47,401 nt of DNA from Betaproteobacteria bacterium. GTDB lineage: Bacteria > Pseudomonadota > Gammaproteobacteria > Burkholderiales > CAIKXV01. Under the pieces are notes generated by a model that saw nothing but the letters and a program-made list of their open reading frames with translations, did no database searches and was not told the DNA's origin. The stretch is from positions 1-47,401 of the forward strand of contig CANGXU010000008.1 of NCBI GenBank assembly GCA_947457885.1, given 5' to 3'. The translations under genes and the position numbers were made by a program. Positions 21,782 to 31,431 of this stretch are shown here, piece by piece. Position 1 is the stretch's first letter. The number at the start of each line of letters is the position of its first letter.

Positions 21782-23029
21782 ATGGCCACTCGACAACATG
21801 CGCCCTCCGTAAAGATCCCGCGCAGCGCATCGGCCGGGCTGTGTTCGGGACTGATGCTCGCGGTGGCGCTCGTTCTGGGCGCAGGCGCTGCATGGGGCGA
21901 CACGCTGCACGCCGCCGTGGACCGTGCGGCTGCGCTGGATCCAGTCCTGCGCACCCTCGAGGCACGTGCGGGCGAGGTCGATGCCGGCCGCCTGGCCGCG
22001 GCGGGCGCTTTTCCGGTGCCGCCGACCGTCGGTACCAGCCTGCGCCGCGACCGCCCGGACAGGGACCTGGGGCGCAACGAGGTCGAGTTCGAGATCGGGC
22101 TGCCGATGTGGCTGCCCGGCCAGCGGGCACTGCGCCAGCGGATCGCCGGGGACGACGGGAACGAGCGCACAGCCGCGCTCGCCGATGCCCGCCTGCAGGT
22201 GGCCGGCCGTGTGCGCGAAGCACTCTGGCAGATCGCATTCGACCGCATCGAGGAGGCCGCGGCGCGTCGGCGCGCGGCTACGGTGGAACAACTGGTGGCC
22301 GACGTCGAGCGGCGGGTGGCGGCGGGTGTGCTGGCACGCGCCGACCTGCTGCTCGCGCGGGCGGAAGCAACCGTCGCCCGTGGTGCGCTGATCGAGGCGG
22401 TCATGCGGGCCGGCCAGTCGATGCATGCGTGGCGCGCGCTTGTCGGCAGCACTGCGCTGCCGGCGTCCTGGGTGGAGGGACCGGTGCCAGCCGACGCAGG
22501 TGTCCATCCATCCGTGGCCGCTGCCCATGGGCAGGTCGAACTCGCCAGGTCACGGCTGAAGCTTGCGCTGGAGGCGACTCGCGACCCGCCGGAACTCGGC
22601 CTGCAGCACCGCAGCGACCGCGACGTCGCCGGTGCCGACTATCGCAATTCGATCCGGGTAGCCCTGCGTATCCCCTTCGCCACCGACGCCCGAAACCACC
22701 CGCGCATCGCACTGGCGAACACCGAACTGGTCCGAGCCGAGTCCGGGTTGCTGCAACTGCAGCGGCGCATTGAGTCGGAGCGCGCGCGTGCGGCGGCGGA
22801 GCTCGACGCGGCGCGCGCCCAGGAAGCGAACGCACGCGTGCAGCTGCAGGACGCAGCCGAGCACCTGGCACTGGTGCGTCGAGCCTTCGAACTCGGCGAG
22901 CACTCCCTGGTGGCGATGCTTCGCGCCTCCGTGCTGGCCGACGAGGCGCAGGCCGGCCTCGAGCGCCAGCGCGCGGCGCGCGACCGGGCGGTCGCCCGAG
23001 TGAACCAGGCGGCGGGGATACTGCCGTGA
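21782..23029 (+). CDS. TolC-family outer-membrane factor of an RND metal-efflux system
   Basis: A 415-residue outer-membrane channel protein of the CzcC/CusC group. A signal peptide (about 1-40, ending near GAGAAWG) is followed by two long helical outer-membrane-efflux repeats with the expected heptad-rich segments, such as RIESERARAAAELDAARAQ. It forms the exit duct for the downstream adaptor and pump. The stop overlaps the adaptor start by four bases (GTGA). The N-terminus before the signal peptide is long and basic, so an internal start such as ATG 21854 is possible. It is probably activated by the divergent two-component system. Confidence 0.9.
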   Translation: MATRQHAPSVKIPRSASAGLCSGLMLAVALVLGAGAAWGDTLHAAVDRAAALDPVLRTLEARAGEVDAGRLAAAGAFPVPPTVGTSLRRDRPDRDLGRNEVEFEIGLPMWLPGQRALRQRIAGDDGNERTAALADARLQVAGRVREALWQIAFDRIEEAAARRRAATVEQLVADVERRVAAGVLARADLLLARAEATVARGALIEAVMRAGQSMHAWRALVGSTALPASWVEGPVPADAGVHPSVAAAHGQVELARSRLKLALEATRDPPELGLQHRSDRDVAGADYRNSIRVALRIPFATDARNHPRIALANTELVRAESGLLQLQRRIESERARAAAELDAARAQEANARVQLQDAAEHLALVRRAFELGEHSLVAMLRASVLADEAQAGLERQRAARDRAVARVNQAAGILP

Positions 23030-24654
23030 ACACCTCTATCGCCAGCGTGTTCGTTGCCCTGGTGCTCTGTGCCGCGCAGGCCGCCCCGACCCGGGCGCAT
23101 TCCGATGCGGCACCGGTGGCTGCAGCCGCGGCCGGGGCGGTGCTCGAACCCAGGGTCGAGGCCGCATCGTCCGAGGTCGAACTGCTCGGCATCGTCGAGG
23201 GCCTGCAACTCACCGTATACCTCGACCATTTCGCCACCAACGCGCCACTCGACGGCGCGCGGCTCAGCGTCGAGCGCGGCGGACAGTCGTTCGACGCGCA
23301 GGCACTCGGCGACGGCATCTACCGCTTCGACCTGCCCTGGCTGGCGATGCCGGGAGCGCATCCGCTGTTGTTCACGATCGTGGCTCCCGAACTCTCGGAT
23401 CTGCTCACGGCCACGCTGGAGCTGCCCGGCGCAGTACCGGATGCAGCGGCCGGCGCCGACGGCCGCTACCGGATCGTCGCCCTGTCCGGCGCGGCGGTGC
23501 TACTGCTACTGGCGTCTGCCGGGATCGCCGTGTCGGCGCGGCGGCGCCGTCGTGCCGGGGCGATCGCCGTGCTGCTGCTTGCTGCATCCTCGATTGCCGT
23601 GCCCGGACGGCCCGCGCATGCCCACGAGGTCGCGCTGCCATCGGTCCCGGGCAGTCCCCGGCAGCCGTCCCGGCTGCCGGATGGCAGCGTGTTCGTGCCG
23701 ATGCCGGCGCAGCGGCTGCTCGGGCTGCGTACGCAGGTCGGCGCTTCGTCGACGGTGCCAGTGTCTTTTGAACTGGCAGGTACGGTGGTGGCCGATCCGC
23801 TCGCCAGTGGGCTGGTGCAGGCGCCGGTGGCAGGTCGAATCGAGGCTGGTCCCGATGGCCTTCCGTACACGGGACGACGTGTCGCACGCGGCGCCGTGCT
23901 GGCCTGGGTGGTGCCGACAGTGGGTGCGGTCGAACGCTCGGCCCGGCAGGCCGACCTCGCCGCCCTCGATGCACAGCTCGAGATCGCCCGTGCGCGCAGC
24001 GAACGCTATGCGCAGCTGGTGGGCAGCATTCCCCAGCGCGAGATCGATGCAGCGCGTACCGAGGCACTCTCGCTGGTGCAGCGGCGCAGCGCGATGGCAG
24101 CCGGGCTCTCCACGCGCGTGCCGCTGCTCGCGCCGGTGTCAGGCGTCGTCGCGACTGCGAATGCAGCGGCCGGACAGGTGGTCGATGCGCGCGACCTGCT
24201 ATTCCGCATCGTCGATCCTTCGCGGTTGATGGTCGAGGCGCTTGGTTACGACGTGGCACTGGCGACTGGTGTCACCGGGGGCAGTGCACTGGCGGCGGAT
24301 GGACGGCCGATTCCGCTCGAGTGGGTCGGCGCCGCCGGGCAACTGCGCGAGCAGGTCCTGCCGATGCTCTTCCGGGTGGGTGCGGGAGGGCCGCCGCTGG
24401 TCGTCGGCGAGCGCCTGCGCGTGATCGCGTCGACCCGTGCGCTACGTACCGGCATCGTCCTGCCCGTACCCGGTATCGTGCGCGCAGCCGGCGGTGACAC
24501 CATCGTCTGGGTCCAGGTCTCCGCCGAACGCTTCGTGCCGGCGCGGGTGGTCGCGGTCGCGCTCGACGCCAGTCGGGTCGTGGTTACATCCGGCCTCGAG
24601 CCCGGCCAGCGCGTGGTCACCGCTTCGGCCGGACTGCTCGCGCAGATCCGCTGA
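23026..24654 (+). CDS. RND periplasmic adaptor with extra N-terminal domain and two added membrane segments
   Basis: A 542-residue membrane-fusion protein, about 150-200 residues longer than CusB/CzcB adaptors of the usual kind. Residues 1-24 form a signal peptide and 45-135 a beta-rich domain (LGIVEGLQLTVYLDHF). A membrane segment (about 150-169) is followed by five arginines (172-176), then a second hydrophobic stretch (177-191) ending PAHAHE, like a second signal peptide. The standard adaptor follows: lipoyl halves around VQAPVAGRIEAG and VPLLAPVSGVVATANA, a coiled-coil hairpin (about 305-365), and a beta-barrel region. It starts with GTG overlapping the outer-membrane-factor stop and is 21 bases before the pump gene. 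Confidence 0.9.
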   Translation: MNTSIASVFVALVLCAAQAAPTRAHSDAAPVAAAAAGAVLEPRVEAASSEVELLGIVEGLQLTVYLDHFATNAPLDGARLSVERGGQSFDAQALGDGIYRFDLPWLAMPGAHPLLFTIVAPELSDLLTATLELPGAVPDAAAGADGRYRIVALSGAAVLLLLASAGIAVSARRRRRAGAIAVLLLAASSIAVPGRPAHAHEVALPSVPGSPRQPSRLPDGSVFVPMPAQRLLGLRTQVGASSTVPVSFELAGTVVADPLASGLVQAPVAGRIEAGPDGLPYTGRRVARGAVLAWVVPTVGAVERSARQADLAALDAQLEIARARSERYAQLVGSIPQREIDAARTEALSLVQRRSAMAAGLSTRVPLLAPVSGVVATANAAAGQVVDARDLLFRIVDPSRLMVEALGYDVALATGVTGGSALAADGRPIPLEWVGAAGQLREQVLPMLFRVGAGGPPLVVGERLRVIASTRALRTGIVLPVPGIVRAAGGDTIVWVQVSAERFVPARVVAVALDASRVVVTSGLEPGQRVVTASAGLLAQIR

Positions 24655-24675
24655 TCGGGCGCTGACACCGGCTCC

Positions 24676-27600
24676 ATGTTCGATACTCTGATCCAGGCCA
24701 GCCTGCGCCAGCGCCTGTTCGTGCTGGCGTTCGCGCTGACGCTGACCGTCGCCGGCCTGCATGCGCTGCGGGGGCTGCCGGTCGATGTGTTCCCCGACCT
24801 GAACCGGCCGACGGTGACGCTTATGACCGAAGCCGAAGGCATGGCACCTGAGGAGGTCGAGCAGCGGGTCAGCTTCCCGCTGGAGACGGCGTTCGGCGGT
24901 TTGCCCGGGGTGCTGCGCGTGCGCTCCGTGTCGAGCGCGGGGCTGTCGATCGTGTACGTCGAATTCGACTGGGGCACCGACGTCTATCGCAACCGGCAAC
25001 TGGTCGCCGAGCGCCTCGGTACGGTGTCGGGCCAGCTGCCGCCGCGGGTCGTCCCCACGCTCGGGCCGGTGGCGTCGATCATGGGGCAGGTGATGCTGGT
25101 CGCGCTCCAGGGAGAGCCCGGCAGGGCCGATGCCATGCAGGTGCGCGAGGCCGCAGACTGGGTGGTACGGCCCCGGCTGCTGACCATCCCGGGCGTGGCG
25201 CAGGTGATCGCCATCGGCGGCGAGGTGCGCCAGTACCGCATCGTCCCTGATGCGCGACGGATGCGCGACCTGGGCGTGACGCTGTCGGACATCGAGGAGG
25301 CCGCGCGCGGGTTCGCCGCGAATACCAGCGGTGGCTTCGTCGACCGGGGTACGCGAGAGGTGATGCTGCGCAATGTCACCCGCACCACGTCGATCGAGGA
25401 CCTCGCGCTGCTGCCAGTGAAGGTACGTAACGGCACTCCAGTGCTGCTGCGGCAGGTGGCTGAGGTCGCCTTCGCGGCGCGGCCGAAGCGTGGCGATGCG
25501 GGCTACGGCGGTGAGCCCGCGGTGATCCTGTCCGTCGAGAAGCAGCCCCAGGTCGATACCGTGCGACTCACCGGCGACGTGGAACGGGCGCTGGCGGAAC
25601 TGGGGCGATCGATGCCTGCCGGCGTGCAGGTAAAGAGCGTACTGTTCAGGCAGGCTGACTTCATCGACCGGGCGATCGGCAATGTCGAGCGTGTGCTTGT
25701 CGAGTCCGCGATCGCCGTCCTGGTGGTGCTGTTCGCGTTCCTGCTGAACGTGCGCACCACGCTGATCTCGCTGTTGGCGATCCCGCTGTCGCTGCTGGTC
25801 ACCGTCCTCGTGTTCCATGCGCTAGGGTTGTCCATCAACACGATGACCCTGGGTGGCATCGCGATCGCGATCGGCGAACTGGTCGACGACGCAATCGTCG
25901 ATGTCGAGAACGTGCTGCGCCGGCTGCGCGAGAACCGGGTACTCGCAGCCCCGAAGCCCGCGCTGGAGGTGGTTGCGTCCGCCTCGGTCGAGATCCGCTC
26001 GTCCATCGTGTACGCGACCGCGATCGTGGTGCTGGTGTTCCTGCCGCTGTTCGCGCTGTCGGGCATCGAGGGTCGCCTGTTCACGCCGCTGGGCGTCGCC
26101 TACGTGATGTCGATCCTGGCTAGCCTGCTGGTCGCGGTGACGGTGACGCCCGTGCTCTGCTACCTGCTGCTTGCGCGGGGCTCGGCGTCGGCCGGGACGA
26201 GTCCGGCCGAAGGCGTGCAGGCGCTGCTCGAACGCGGCGACAGTGCGCTGGTGCGTCGCCTGAAGGCGTGGGATCGGCAGGCGCTCGACTGGTCGTTCGA
26301 CCGGCCGCTGGCGGTGCTCGGGCTGGCCATCGTGCTGGTGATCGTATCGGCCGCGAGCGTGCCGTGGTTTGCACGTTCCTTCCTGCCGCAGTTCAACGAA
26401 GGTACCCTGACCATCAACCTGCTGCTGGAGCCGGGTACCGCGCTCGCGGAGTCGAACCGCGTGGGAGCGCTGGCCGAGCGCCTGCTGCTGCAGGTGCCCG
26501 AGGTGCGGCAGGTCGGTCGCCGGACCGGCCGGGCCGAACTCGACGAACACGCCGAGGGGGTGCATTCGTCCGAGCTCGAAGTCGAACTCGAGCGTTCTTC
26601 GCGCAGCCGCGTACAGGTGGTCGCCGACATCCGCGCGCGGCTCGCGCTGCTGCCCGCGGCGGCGAACGTCGGGCAACCCATCTCGCACCGGCTCGATCAC
26701 CTGCTGTCGGGCATCCGCGCCGAAGTCGCGGTGAAGATCTTCGGTGATGACCTCGACACGCTCAGCGGGCTCGCGGCCCGGGTGCAGGCGCAACTGTCGA
26801 CCGTGCCGGGGCTGGTCGACCTGCAGACCGAAAAGCAGGTGCGTGTGCCGCAGCAGCGGGTGCGGATCGATCCGCAGTGGGCCGCCGCCTACGGTGTATC
26901 ACCCGCCGCGGTGGCGCGAATGCTGCAGGCGATGGCCAATGGAGAGGTGCTGTCGCAGGTGAACGACGGTGTGCGCCGCTTCGACGTCGTGCTTCGCCTG
27001 CCCGACGCGGACCGCAGCTTCGAAGGCCTGGCGGCGCTGCCGGTACAGACGCCCTCGGGACCCGTGCCGCTGGATCGACTGGCCACGATCGAGGATGGCG
27101 ACGGCCCGAACCAGGTCGGCCGCGAGAGCGCGCGCCGGCGCATCGTCGTGTTCGCGAACACGAGCGGCCGCGACACCTCGGCGATCGTCGACCGCGTGCG
27201 TTCCGCGCTGGATGCGGTGCCGATGCCCGAGGGCTACTTCACAGTGCTGGAAGGTCAGTTCCAGGCACAGGAGGCGGCGTCGCGCCGCATTGCCGTGCTG
27301 GCCGTGGTTTCGCTGCTGCTGGTGTACGCCGTCCTCTACAGCCGCTACCGGTCGGCGGCGCTCGCCGGCATCGTGATGGCCAACGTACCGATGGCAATGG
27401 TGGGCGGAATCGTCGCACTCTGGATCGCCGGTGGCGAGCTGTCGATCGCCAGCCTGGTAGGCTTCGTCACGCTGGCCGGTATCGCCGCGCGCAACGGCAT
27501 CCTGAAAATCAGCCACTACATCAACCTTGCGCTGCACGAGGGCGAAACCTTCGGCCGCGCGCTGGTGGTGCGTGGCAGCCTCGAGCGTCTGACGCCTGTG

Positions 27601-27819
27601 CTGATGACAGCGCTCACCGCGGCCGTTGCACTGTCGCCGCTGCTTGTCGGTGCCGACGAGCCGGGCAAGGAAATCCTGCACCCGGTCGCCGTGGTGATCT
27701 TCGGCGGGCTGGTCAGTTCGACGCTGCTCGACACGCTGGTGACACCAGTGATGTTCCTGCGCTGGGGCCGCCGGCCTCTGGAGCGGTTGCTCGCATCCCG
27801 CCCCGGCGAGCGATTCTGA
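24676..27819 (+). CDS. CzcA/CusA-family heavy-metal efflux RND pump
   Basis: A 1047-residue inner-membrane proton antiporter of the HME-RND family that forms the trimeric motor of the tripartite efflux system. The N-terminus has the [19 protein letters not shown] family phrase, and membrane segment 4 carries [14 protein letters not shown], with D404 and E411 matching the proton-relay residues of CusA. The RIDM methionine of the CusA Cu/Ag path is replaced (RLDH, H675), and I do not see the other two path methionines, so Cu(I)/Ag(I) is not the obvious substrate; a divalent metal is more likely. The C-terminus ends [11 protein letters not shown]. It follows the adaptor in one operon. Confidence 0.94.
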   Translation: MFDTLIQASLRQRLFVLAFALTLTVAGLHALRGLPVDVFPDLNRPTVTLMTEAEGMAPEEVEQRVSFPLETAFGGLPGVLRVRSVSSAGLSIVYVEFDWGTDVYRNRQLVAERLGTVSGQLPPRVVPTLGPVASIMGQVMLVALQGEPGRADAMQVREAADWVVRPRLLTIPGVAQVIAIGGEVRQYRIVPDARRMRDLGVTLSDIEEAARGFAANTSGGFVDRGTREVMLRNVTRTTSIEDLALLPVKVRNGTPVLLRQVAEVAFAARPKRGDAGYGGEPAVILSVEKQPQVDTVRLTGDVERALAELGRSMPAGVQVKSVLFRQADFIDRAIGNVERVLVESAIAVLVVLFAFLLNVRTTLISLLAIPLSLLVTVLVFHALGLSINTMTLGGIAIAIGELVDDAIVDVENVLRRLRENRVLAAPKPALEVVASASVEIRSSIVYATAIVVLVFLPLFALSGIEGRLFTPLGVAYVMSILASLLVAVTVTPVLCYLLLARGSASAGTSPAEGVQALLERGDSALVRRLKAWDRQALDWSFDRPLAVLGLAIVLVIVSAASVPWFARSFLPQFNEGTLTINLLLEPGTALAESNRVGALAERLLLQVPEVRQVGRRTGRAELDEHAEGVHSSELEVELERSSRSRVQVVADIRARLALLPAAANVGQPISHRLDHLLSGIRAEVAVKIFGDDLDTLSGLAARVQAQLSTVPGLVDLQTEKQVRVPQQRVRIDPQWAAAYGVSPAAVARMLQAMANGEVLSQVNDGVRRFDVVLRLPDADRSFEGLAALPVQTPSGPVPLDRLATIEDGDGPNQVGRESARRRIVVFANTSGRDTSAIVDRVRSALDAVPMPEGYFTVLEGQFQAQEAASRRIAVLAVVSLLLVYAVLYSRYRSAALAGIVMANVPMAMVGGIVALWIAGGELSIASLVGFVTLAGIAARNGILKISHYINLALHEGETFGRALVVRGSLERLTPVLMTALTAAVALSPLLVGADEPGKEILHPVAVVIFGGLVSSTLLDTLVTPVMFLRWGRRPLERLLASRPGERF

Positions 27820-27861
27820 ACGTATGACGGATACGGCGCCGATCGGCGCAAGGAGGAAACG

Positions 27862-28275
27862 ATGGACAGACGCAGGACGTTGATCGTGCTCGCCGGGGTG
27901 CTGCTGCCCGGCCCGGCCCTGGCGCACACAAACGCCGAACTGGCCGGCCGGCGCGGCCCCAACGGCGGGCAGATGCGTGCCACCGCGACGCTGCACCTGG
28001 AACTGGTGGCCAGGACGGACGAACTGGTGCTCTACGTGTACGACCATGACGACAAGGCGGTCGCGACGCGCGGGGCAACCGGTCGCGCAACGCTTTTGCT
28101 GGGTGCGGAGCGCAGCGAAATCCGGCTCGATCCGTTCGGCACGAATGCGCTGCGCGGTACCGGAAAGTTGCCGGCCGACCCGAAGCTGCGGGTGGCGGTG
28201 TCGCTGACCCTGGCTGGTGGCAAGCCCGAGCAGGAGCGGTTCGATCCATTCCGGCCACCTGTGGCGAAGAAGTAG
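27862..28275 (+). CDS. Small exported protein encoded after the RND pump, function unknown
   Basis: A 137-residue protein with a signal peptide ([19 protein letters not shown], about 3-21). The mature N-terminus starts with [17 protein letters not shown], which resembles the GPHGG/PNGG segment at the start of some metal-efflux adaptors, then a beta-rich domain ([13 protein letters not shown]) and a lysine-ended tail. A very good ribosome site (AAGGAGGAAACG) precedes ATG 27862, 42 bases after the pump. A role as an accessory periplasmic metal-binding protein is inferred from position and the two histidine/aspartate-rich spots only. Confidence 0.85.
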   Translation: MDRRRTLIVLAGVLLPGPALAHTNAELAGRRGPNGGQMRATATLHLELVARTDELVLYVYDHDDKAVATRGATGRATLLLGAERSEIRLDPFGTNALRGTGKLPADPKLRVAVSLTLAGGKPEQERFDPFRPPVAKK

Positions 28276-28298
28276 CGGATCAACCATTCCATCGCTGG

Positions 28299-28415
28299 AT
28301 GTCCGCTCCGTTCAGCGGCGATGCGGACGTCGACTTCGTGCGCGGCATGATCCCGCACCATCAGGGCGTAATCGACATGGCACGCGTGGTGCCCGGGCTG
28401 GAGCCTTCCGTGTGA
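28299..28415 (+). pseudogene. DUF305 gene remnant
   Basis: A 38-codon frame ([13 protein letters not shown]...) contains the hallmark DUF305 phrase [18 protein letters not shown] and then stops. Intact DUF305 proteins have a signal peptide and a longer four-helix domain with a second half after this motif, which I cannot find in any frame downstream. Upstream the frame stays open into the end of the preceding gene (FHRW before the ATG also looks family-like). The remnant is consistent with a degraded metal-resistance-associated gene. Confidence 0.75.
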
Positions 28416-28503
28416 CCGTGCTGACGCTGCAGAGCGTCTGCTACGATCGGTTTTCATGCGACGGTCCGGCCATCTGGCAGACCCGCCAGTCCCGAGGCTC
28501 TTG

Positions 28504-29517
28504 ATGCGTATTCCACATTTCAGCGGCTGGCCCAGGCACCTTCGCCCGTCTGGCCAGCGATTGTTCGCCGTGGCAATCCTGCTGCTCGGTGCCGGTACAG
28601 GTTCTGCCGCCGGTTACCCGGATCGTCCGATCCGGCTGATCATGGGATTCCCGCCCGGCAGCACGGTGGACATCCTCGCACGCCCCGTCGCGCAGCGGCT
28701 GTCGGAAGCCTTCGGGCAGCCGGTGATCGTGGACAACCGGTCCGGTGCCACCGGTATCATCGCAAATGAGCTGGTGGCCCGCGCGCAGCCGGACGGCTAC
28801 ACCCTGCTGGCGGCGCCCAGTTCGTCGCTGACCAGTACGCCGCACCTCGCGGCCAGGCTGCCCTACGACGCGCTGCGCGACTTCGTTGCGGTGGCGCAGT
28901 TGAGCGCGTTCGGTTACGTGCTTGTGGTCAACCCTGCGGTACCCGCGAAGAACCTGCGTGAACTGATGGCCCTCGCCAACAGCCGGCCCGATGGTCTGAC
29001 CTACGGTTCGTCCGGTACCGGCAGCGGCTTCCACCTGGCCGGCGAACTGTTCCAGCGGCTGGGCAAGGTGAAGTTGCTGCATGTGCCGTACAAGGGCGGG
29101 CCGCCCGGTGTCACCGACCTCATGGCGGGGCGGATCGATTTCATGTTCTACAGCCTCGCCGTGATCCATCCGCAGATCCGCGCCGGCAAGCTGCGGGTGA
29201 TCGCCGTCACCGCCGCCCAGCGCGACGCGCTGCTGCCCGACGTGCCGACAATGGCCGAGGGTGGCGTACCGGGCTATGAGGCAAGCGGGTGGCACGGCAT
29301 CTTCGCGCCCGGCGGTACGCCGCGTGCGGTCGTCGGTCGCCTGAATACGGAAGTGGTGCGAATCCTCGGGCTGCCCGAGGTGCGGGACATCTGGGTGCAG
29401 CAGGGCATGGGCATCACCAGCGCAGACCCGGCACGCCTGGCGCGTCGCATGCGCGAAGACTACGACTTCTACGGCAAGCTCATACGGGACGCAGGCATCA
29501 AGAGCGACGGTAGCTGA
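28504..29517 (+). CDS. Bug/TctC-family tripartite tricarboxylate transporter receptor
   Basis: A 337-residue periplasmic solute-binding protein of the Bug family. After a signal peptide (about 1-34) come YPDRPIRLIMGFPPGSTVD, QPVIVDNRSGATG and the LLHVPYKGGPPGVTDLMAGR motif, all diagnostic. Bug proteins bind carboxylates or aromatic acids, usually through backbone and water contacts, so the ligand is not predictable. I start at ATG 28504, which has GAGG upstream; ATG 28456 would add 16 polar residues with no ribosome site. No tctA/tctB membrane genes lie nearby. The next gene is an alpha/beta hydrolase on the same strand 45 bases later. Confidence 0.94.
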   Translation: MRIPHFSGWPRHLRPSGQRLFAVAILLLGAGTGSAAGYPDRPIRLIMGFPPGSTVDILARPVAQRLSEAFGQPVIVDNRSGATGIIANELVARAQPDGYTLLAAPSSSLTSTPHLAARLPYDALRDFVAVAQLSAFGYVLVVNPAVPAKNLRELMALANSRPDGLTYGSSGTGSGFHLAGELFQRLGKVKLLHVPYKGGPPGVTDLMAGRIDFMFYSLAVIHPQIRAGKLRVIAVTAAQRDALLPDVPTMAEGGVPGYEASGWHGIFAPGGTPRAVVGRLNTEVVRILGLPEVRDIWVQQGMGITSADPARLARRMREDYDFYGKLIRDAGIKSDGS

Positions 29518-29562
29518 GCGCTGCCGGGCATCCCCATCCACCCTTTCCGGACAGGAGTCCCG

Positions 29563-30735
29563 ATGTCGCACTGGTTCCAGTATTTCCCCACGCAGTTCAT
29601 GTGGTCGCAGGGCATGATGTCAGCGATCGAGATGATTCCGTTCGGCGCGGCCGCGATGGGCGAGATCGACCAGGTCGGCCAGCGGTTGCGCGAGCGCATC
29701 GGCGACAACGAGGCCTGGTGCGAGGAGTGGGCCGCGATGGGCGCGAAGATGGAAGCGCGGGCGCGGGCACAGGCGGCACTGGGCCACTCGCTGACCGCGG
29801 GCACGTACTTCCTGCATGCGGCCACCTATTTCGGATACGGCGAGCGCTACCTGCACATGGGCGAGCGCAAGCTGCAGGTCTACGGAAGCTGCCTGTCGAA
29901 CTTCGCCGAGGGCATGAAGCGGCGCCATCCGCGTGCCGAGCGGGTCAGCGTTCCTTACGAGGGTACGACACTGCCGGCCTGGTTCATGCCGGCCGAGGGT
30001 ACTGGCGGCAAGCCGGCGCCGACAGTGGTGTTCTTCAACGGCCTCGACGGCACGAAGGAAGTCGGCATCCTCTATGGCGGGGTCGCGCTCGCCGAACGCG
30101 GCATCAACACGCTGGCGATCGACGGTCCGGGCCAGGGGGAGGCACTCCGGCTGCAGGGCATCACTGGCCGCTACGATTCAGAAGTGCCGGCCGGGGCTGC
30201 GTTCGACTACGTCGCCCAGCGCCCGGATGTCGATCCCGCGCGGATCGCGATCATGGGCATCAGCATGGGCGGCTATTACGCACCGCGCGCAGCCGCAATG
30301 GACCCACGGTTCGCGGCATGCGTGGCCTGGGGCGGTCATTTCGATTACCACGAGTCGTGGATCCGGCGCCGCCGCGAGATCGAGAGCGGTGGCACGCGCG
30401 TGTCGGCGCCGTACTTCCACCTGCTGTGGGTACTCGGCGTGCCCGACATGGATGCGGCCATGAAGAAGCTCGAGCAGTTCCGGTTGGCCGGGGTCGCCGA
30501 ACGCATCTCGTGCCCGTTCCTGTGCGTGCACGGCGGGAACGACACCATCGTGCCGGTCGACTATGCGCGCAGGCTGTTCGCCGCAGTCGGCGCGCAGGAC
30601 AAGACGCTGCATGTGTTCGATGCCGATGAAGGCGGCAGCGAGCACTGCCAGGGCGACAATCGCATCCTTGGCGCCACGTTCGTGGCCGACTGGCTCGCGG
30701 ATCGGCTGGTCAAGGGGCGTGCCATCGTCGGGTGA
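29563..30735 (+). CDS. Alpha/beta hydrolase, DUF1100/pseudooxynicotine-hydrolase-like
   Basis: A 390-residue cytoplasmic hydrolase with a helical N-terminal region (about 1-120) and a C-terminal alpha/beta domain. The likely triad is S234 in GISMGG, D327 in HGGNDTIVP and H361 in SEHCQG. The overall layout resembles the 2,6-dihydroxypseudooxynicotine hydrolase/FrsA group, which includes C-C bond hydrolases acting on ring-derived ketones. A good ribosome site (GGACAGGAGTCCCG) precedes the start. It follows a Bug receptor closely, which suggests uptake and hydrolysis of the same compound, but the substrate is unknown. Confidence 0.9.
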   Translation: MSHWFQYFPTQFMWSQGMMSAIEMIPFGAAAMGEIDQVGQRLRERIGDNEAWCEEWAAMGAKMEARARAQAALGHSLTAGTYFLHAATYFGYGERYLHMGERKLQVYGSCLSNFAEGMKRRHPRAERVSVPYEGTTLPAWFMPAEGTGGKPAPTVVFFNGLDGTKEVGILYGGVALAERGINTLAIDGPGQGEALRLQGITGRYDSEVPAGAAFDYVAQRPDVDPARIAIMGISMGGYYAPRAAAMDPRFAACVAWGGHFDYHESWIRRRREIESGGTRVSAPYFHLLWVLGVPDMDAAMKKLEQFRLAGVAERISCPFLCVHGGNDTIVPVDYARRLFAAVGAQDKTLHVFDADEGGSEHCQGDNRILGATFVADWLADRLVKGRAIVG

Positions 30736-30748
30736 CCTGCCGCCGGCT

Positions 30749-30775
30749 GGCACCGCCGATCATTTCGGCGGTGCC
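30749..30775. terminator. Perfect hairpin between convergent genes, overlapping a stop codon
   Basis: A 10-bp perfect stem (GGCACCGCCG / CGGCGGTGCC) with a 7-base loop. It lies 13 bases after the hydrolase stop, and its loop contains the TGA of the minus-strand gene. It probably acts as a bidirectional terminator; no long T-tract is present. Confidence 0.65.
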
Positions 30776-31431
30776 TCGCGCCGGGTCAGTTCGAGATAGC
30801 GCAACCGCAGCTCGTTGTACTTGGCTCGCAGGGATTCCTGTTCGCTGCGGCGCTGGGAAATCTGGCGTTCGGTGTCTGCGGCTTCGCTGGAGATGCGGAT
30901 GGCGTCGTCGGTGAGCTGCTGAGGCACCGGCTTGCCGGACTTCTGGGCCGTTTCGAGGCGGCGCCGGACATCGGCTTCGCTCGAGCGCATCTGCTTCAGA
31001 TAGGTCTCGAGGCCGAGGATGGTGAGGTCGAGCTGGCCGAGGTCGCGGTCGCGGCGGGCATCGATCTCGCGCTCGCTGGTGTAGGAACTCAGCAGGGCCT
31101 CGTCGCGCTTACGCTGCGCAACACGCACCTGTTCCTCGGTACGTCGGCGGGTTTCTTCTTCCTGCTTGAGGCGCAGGGCTTCGCCACCGAGGGTCGCGTC
31201 GCTCTTCTTCACCGTGATGCCGCGAGCGTTGAGTTCCCGTGTCGGGTTGTTCGCGAACTCTGGTGGCACGGTGTAGCCGCAGCCCACCTGGCGGCCATTG
31301 CTGTCGCTCCAGCAGATGATGCCGCTCGACTTGCTGCCAGGTGGCGTGGCGGCCGCGACGAGTCCGGAGATCGAGCATCCCAGCATCAGGCTGCAGGCAA
31401 GGGTCGACAGTGGATTGAACATGCGAGGCAT
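30760..31431 (-). CDS. Exported coiled-coil protein with DUF4124-like N-terminus
   Basis: A 223-residue protein of unknown function. A signal peptide (about 1-28) is followed by a short module IICWSDSNGRQVGCGYTVP with two cysteines, like DUF4124-type domains, then LNARGITVKKSDA and a long charged coiled coil (about 85-215). It starts directly at the pyrE stop (TAG then ATG), with GGGAG seven bases upstream, so it is the second gene of a pyrE operon. A second ATG three codons on is possible. Proteins of this kind occur beside pyrE in other betaproteobacteria as far as I recall. It probably acts in the periplasm. Confidence 0.88.
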   Translation of the reverse strand: MPRMFNPLSTLACSLMLGCSISGLVAAATPPGSKSSGIICWSDSNGRQVGCGYTVPPEFANNPTRELNARGITVKKSDATLGGEALRLKQEEETRRRTEEQVRVAQRKRDEALLSSYTSEREIDARRDRDLGQLDLTILGLETYLKQMRSSEADVRRRLETAQKSGKPVPQQLTDDAIRISSEAADTERQISQRRSEQESLRAKYNELRLRYLELTRREAPPK

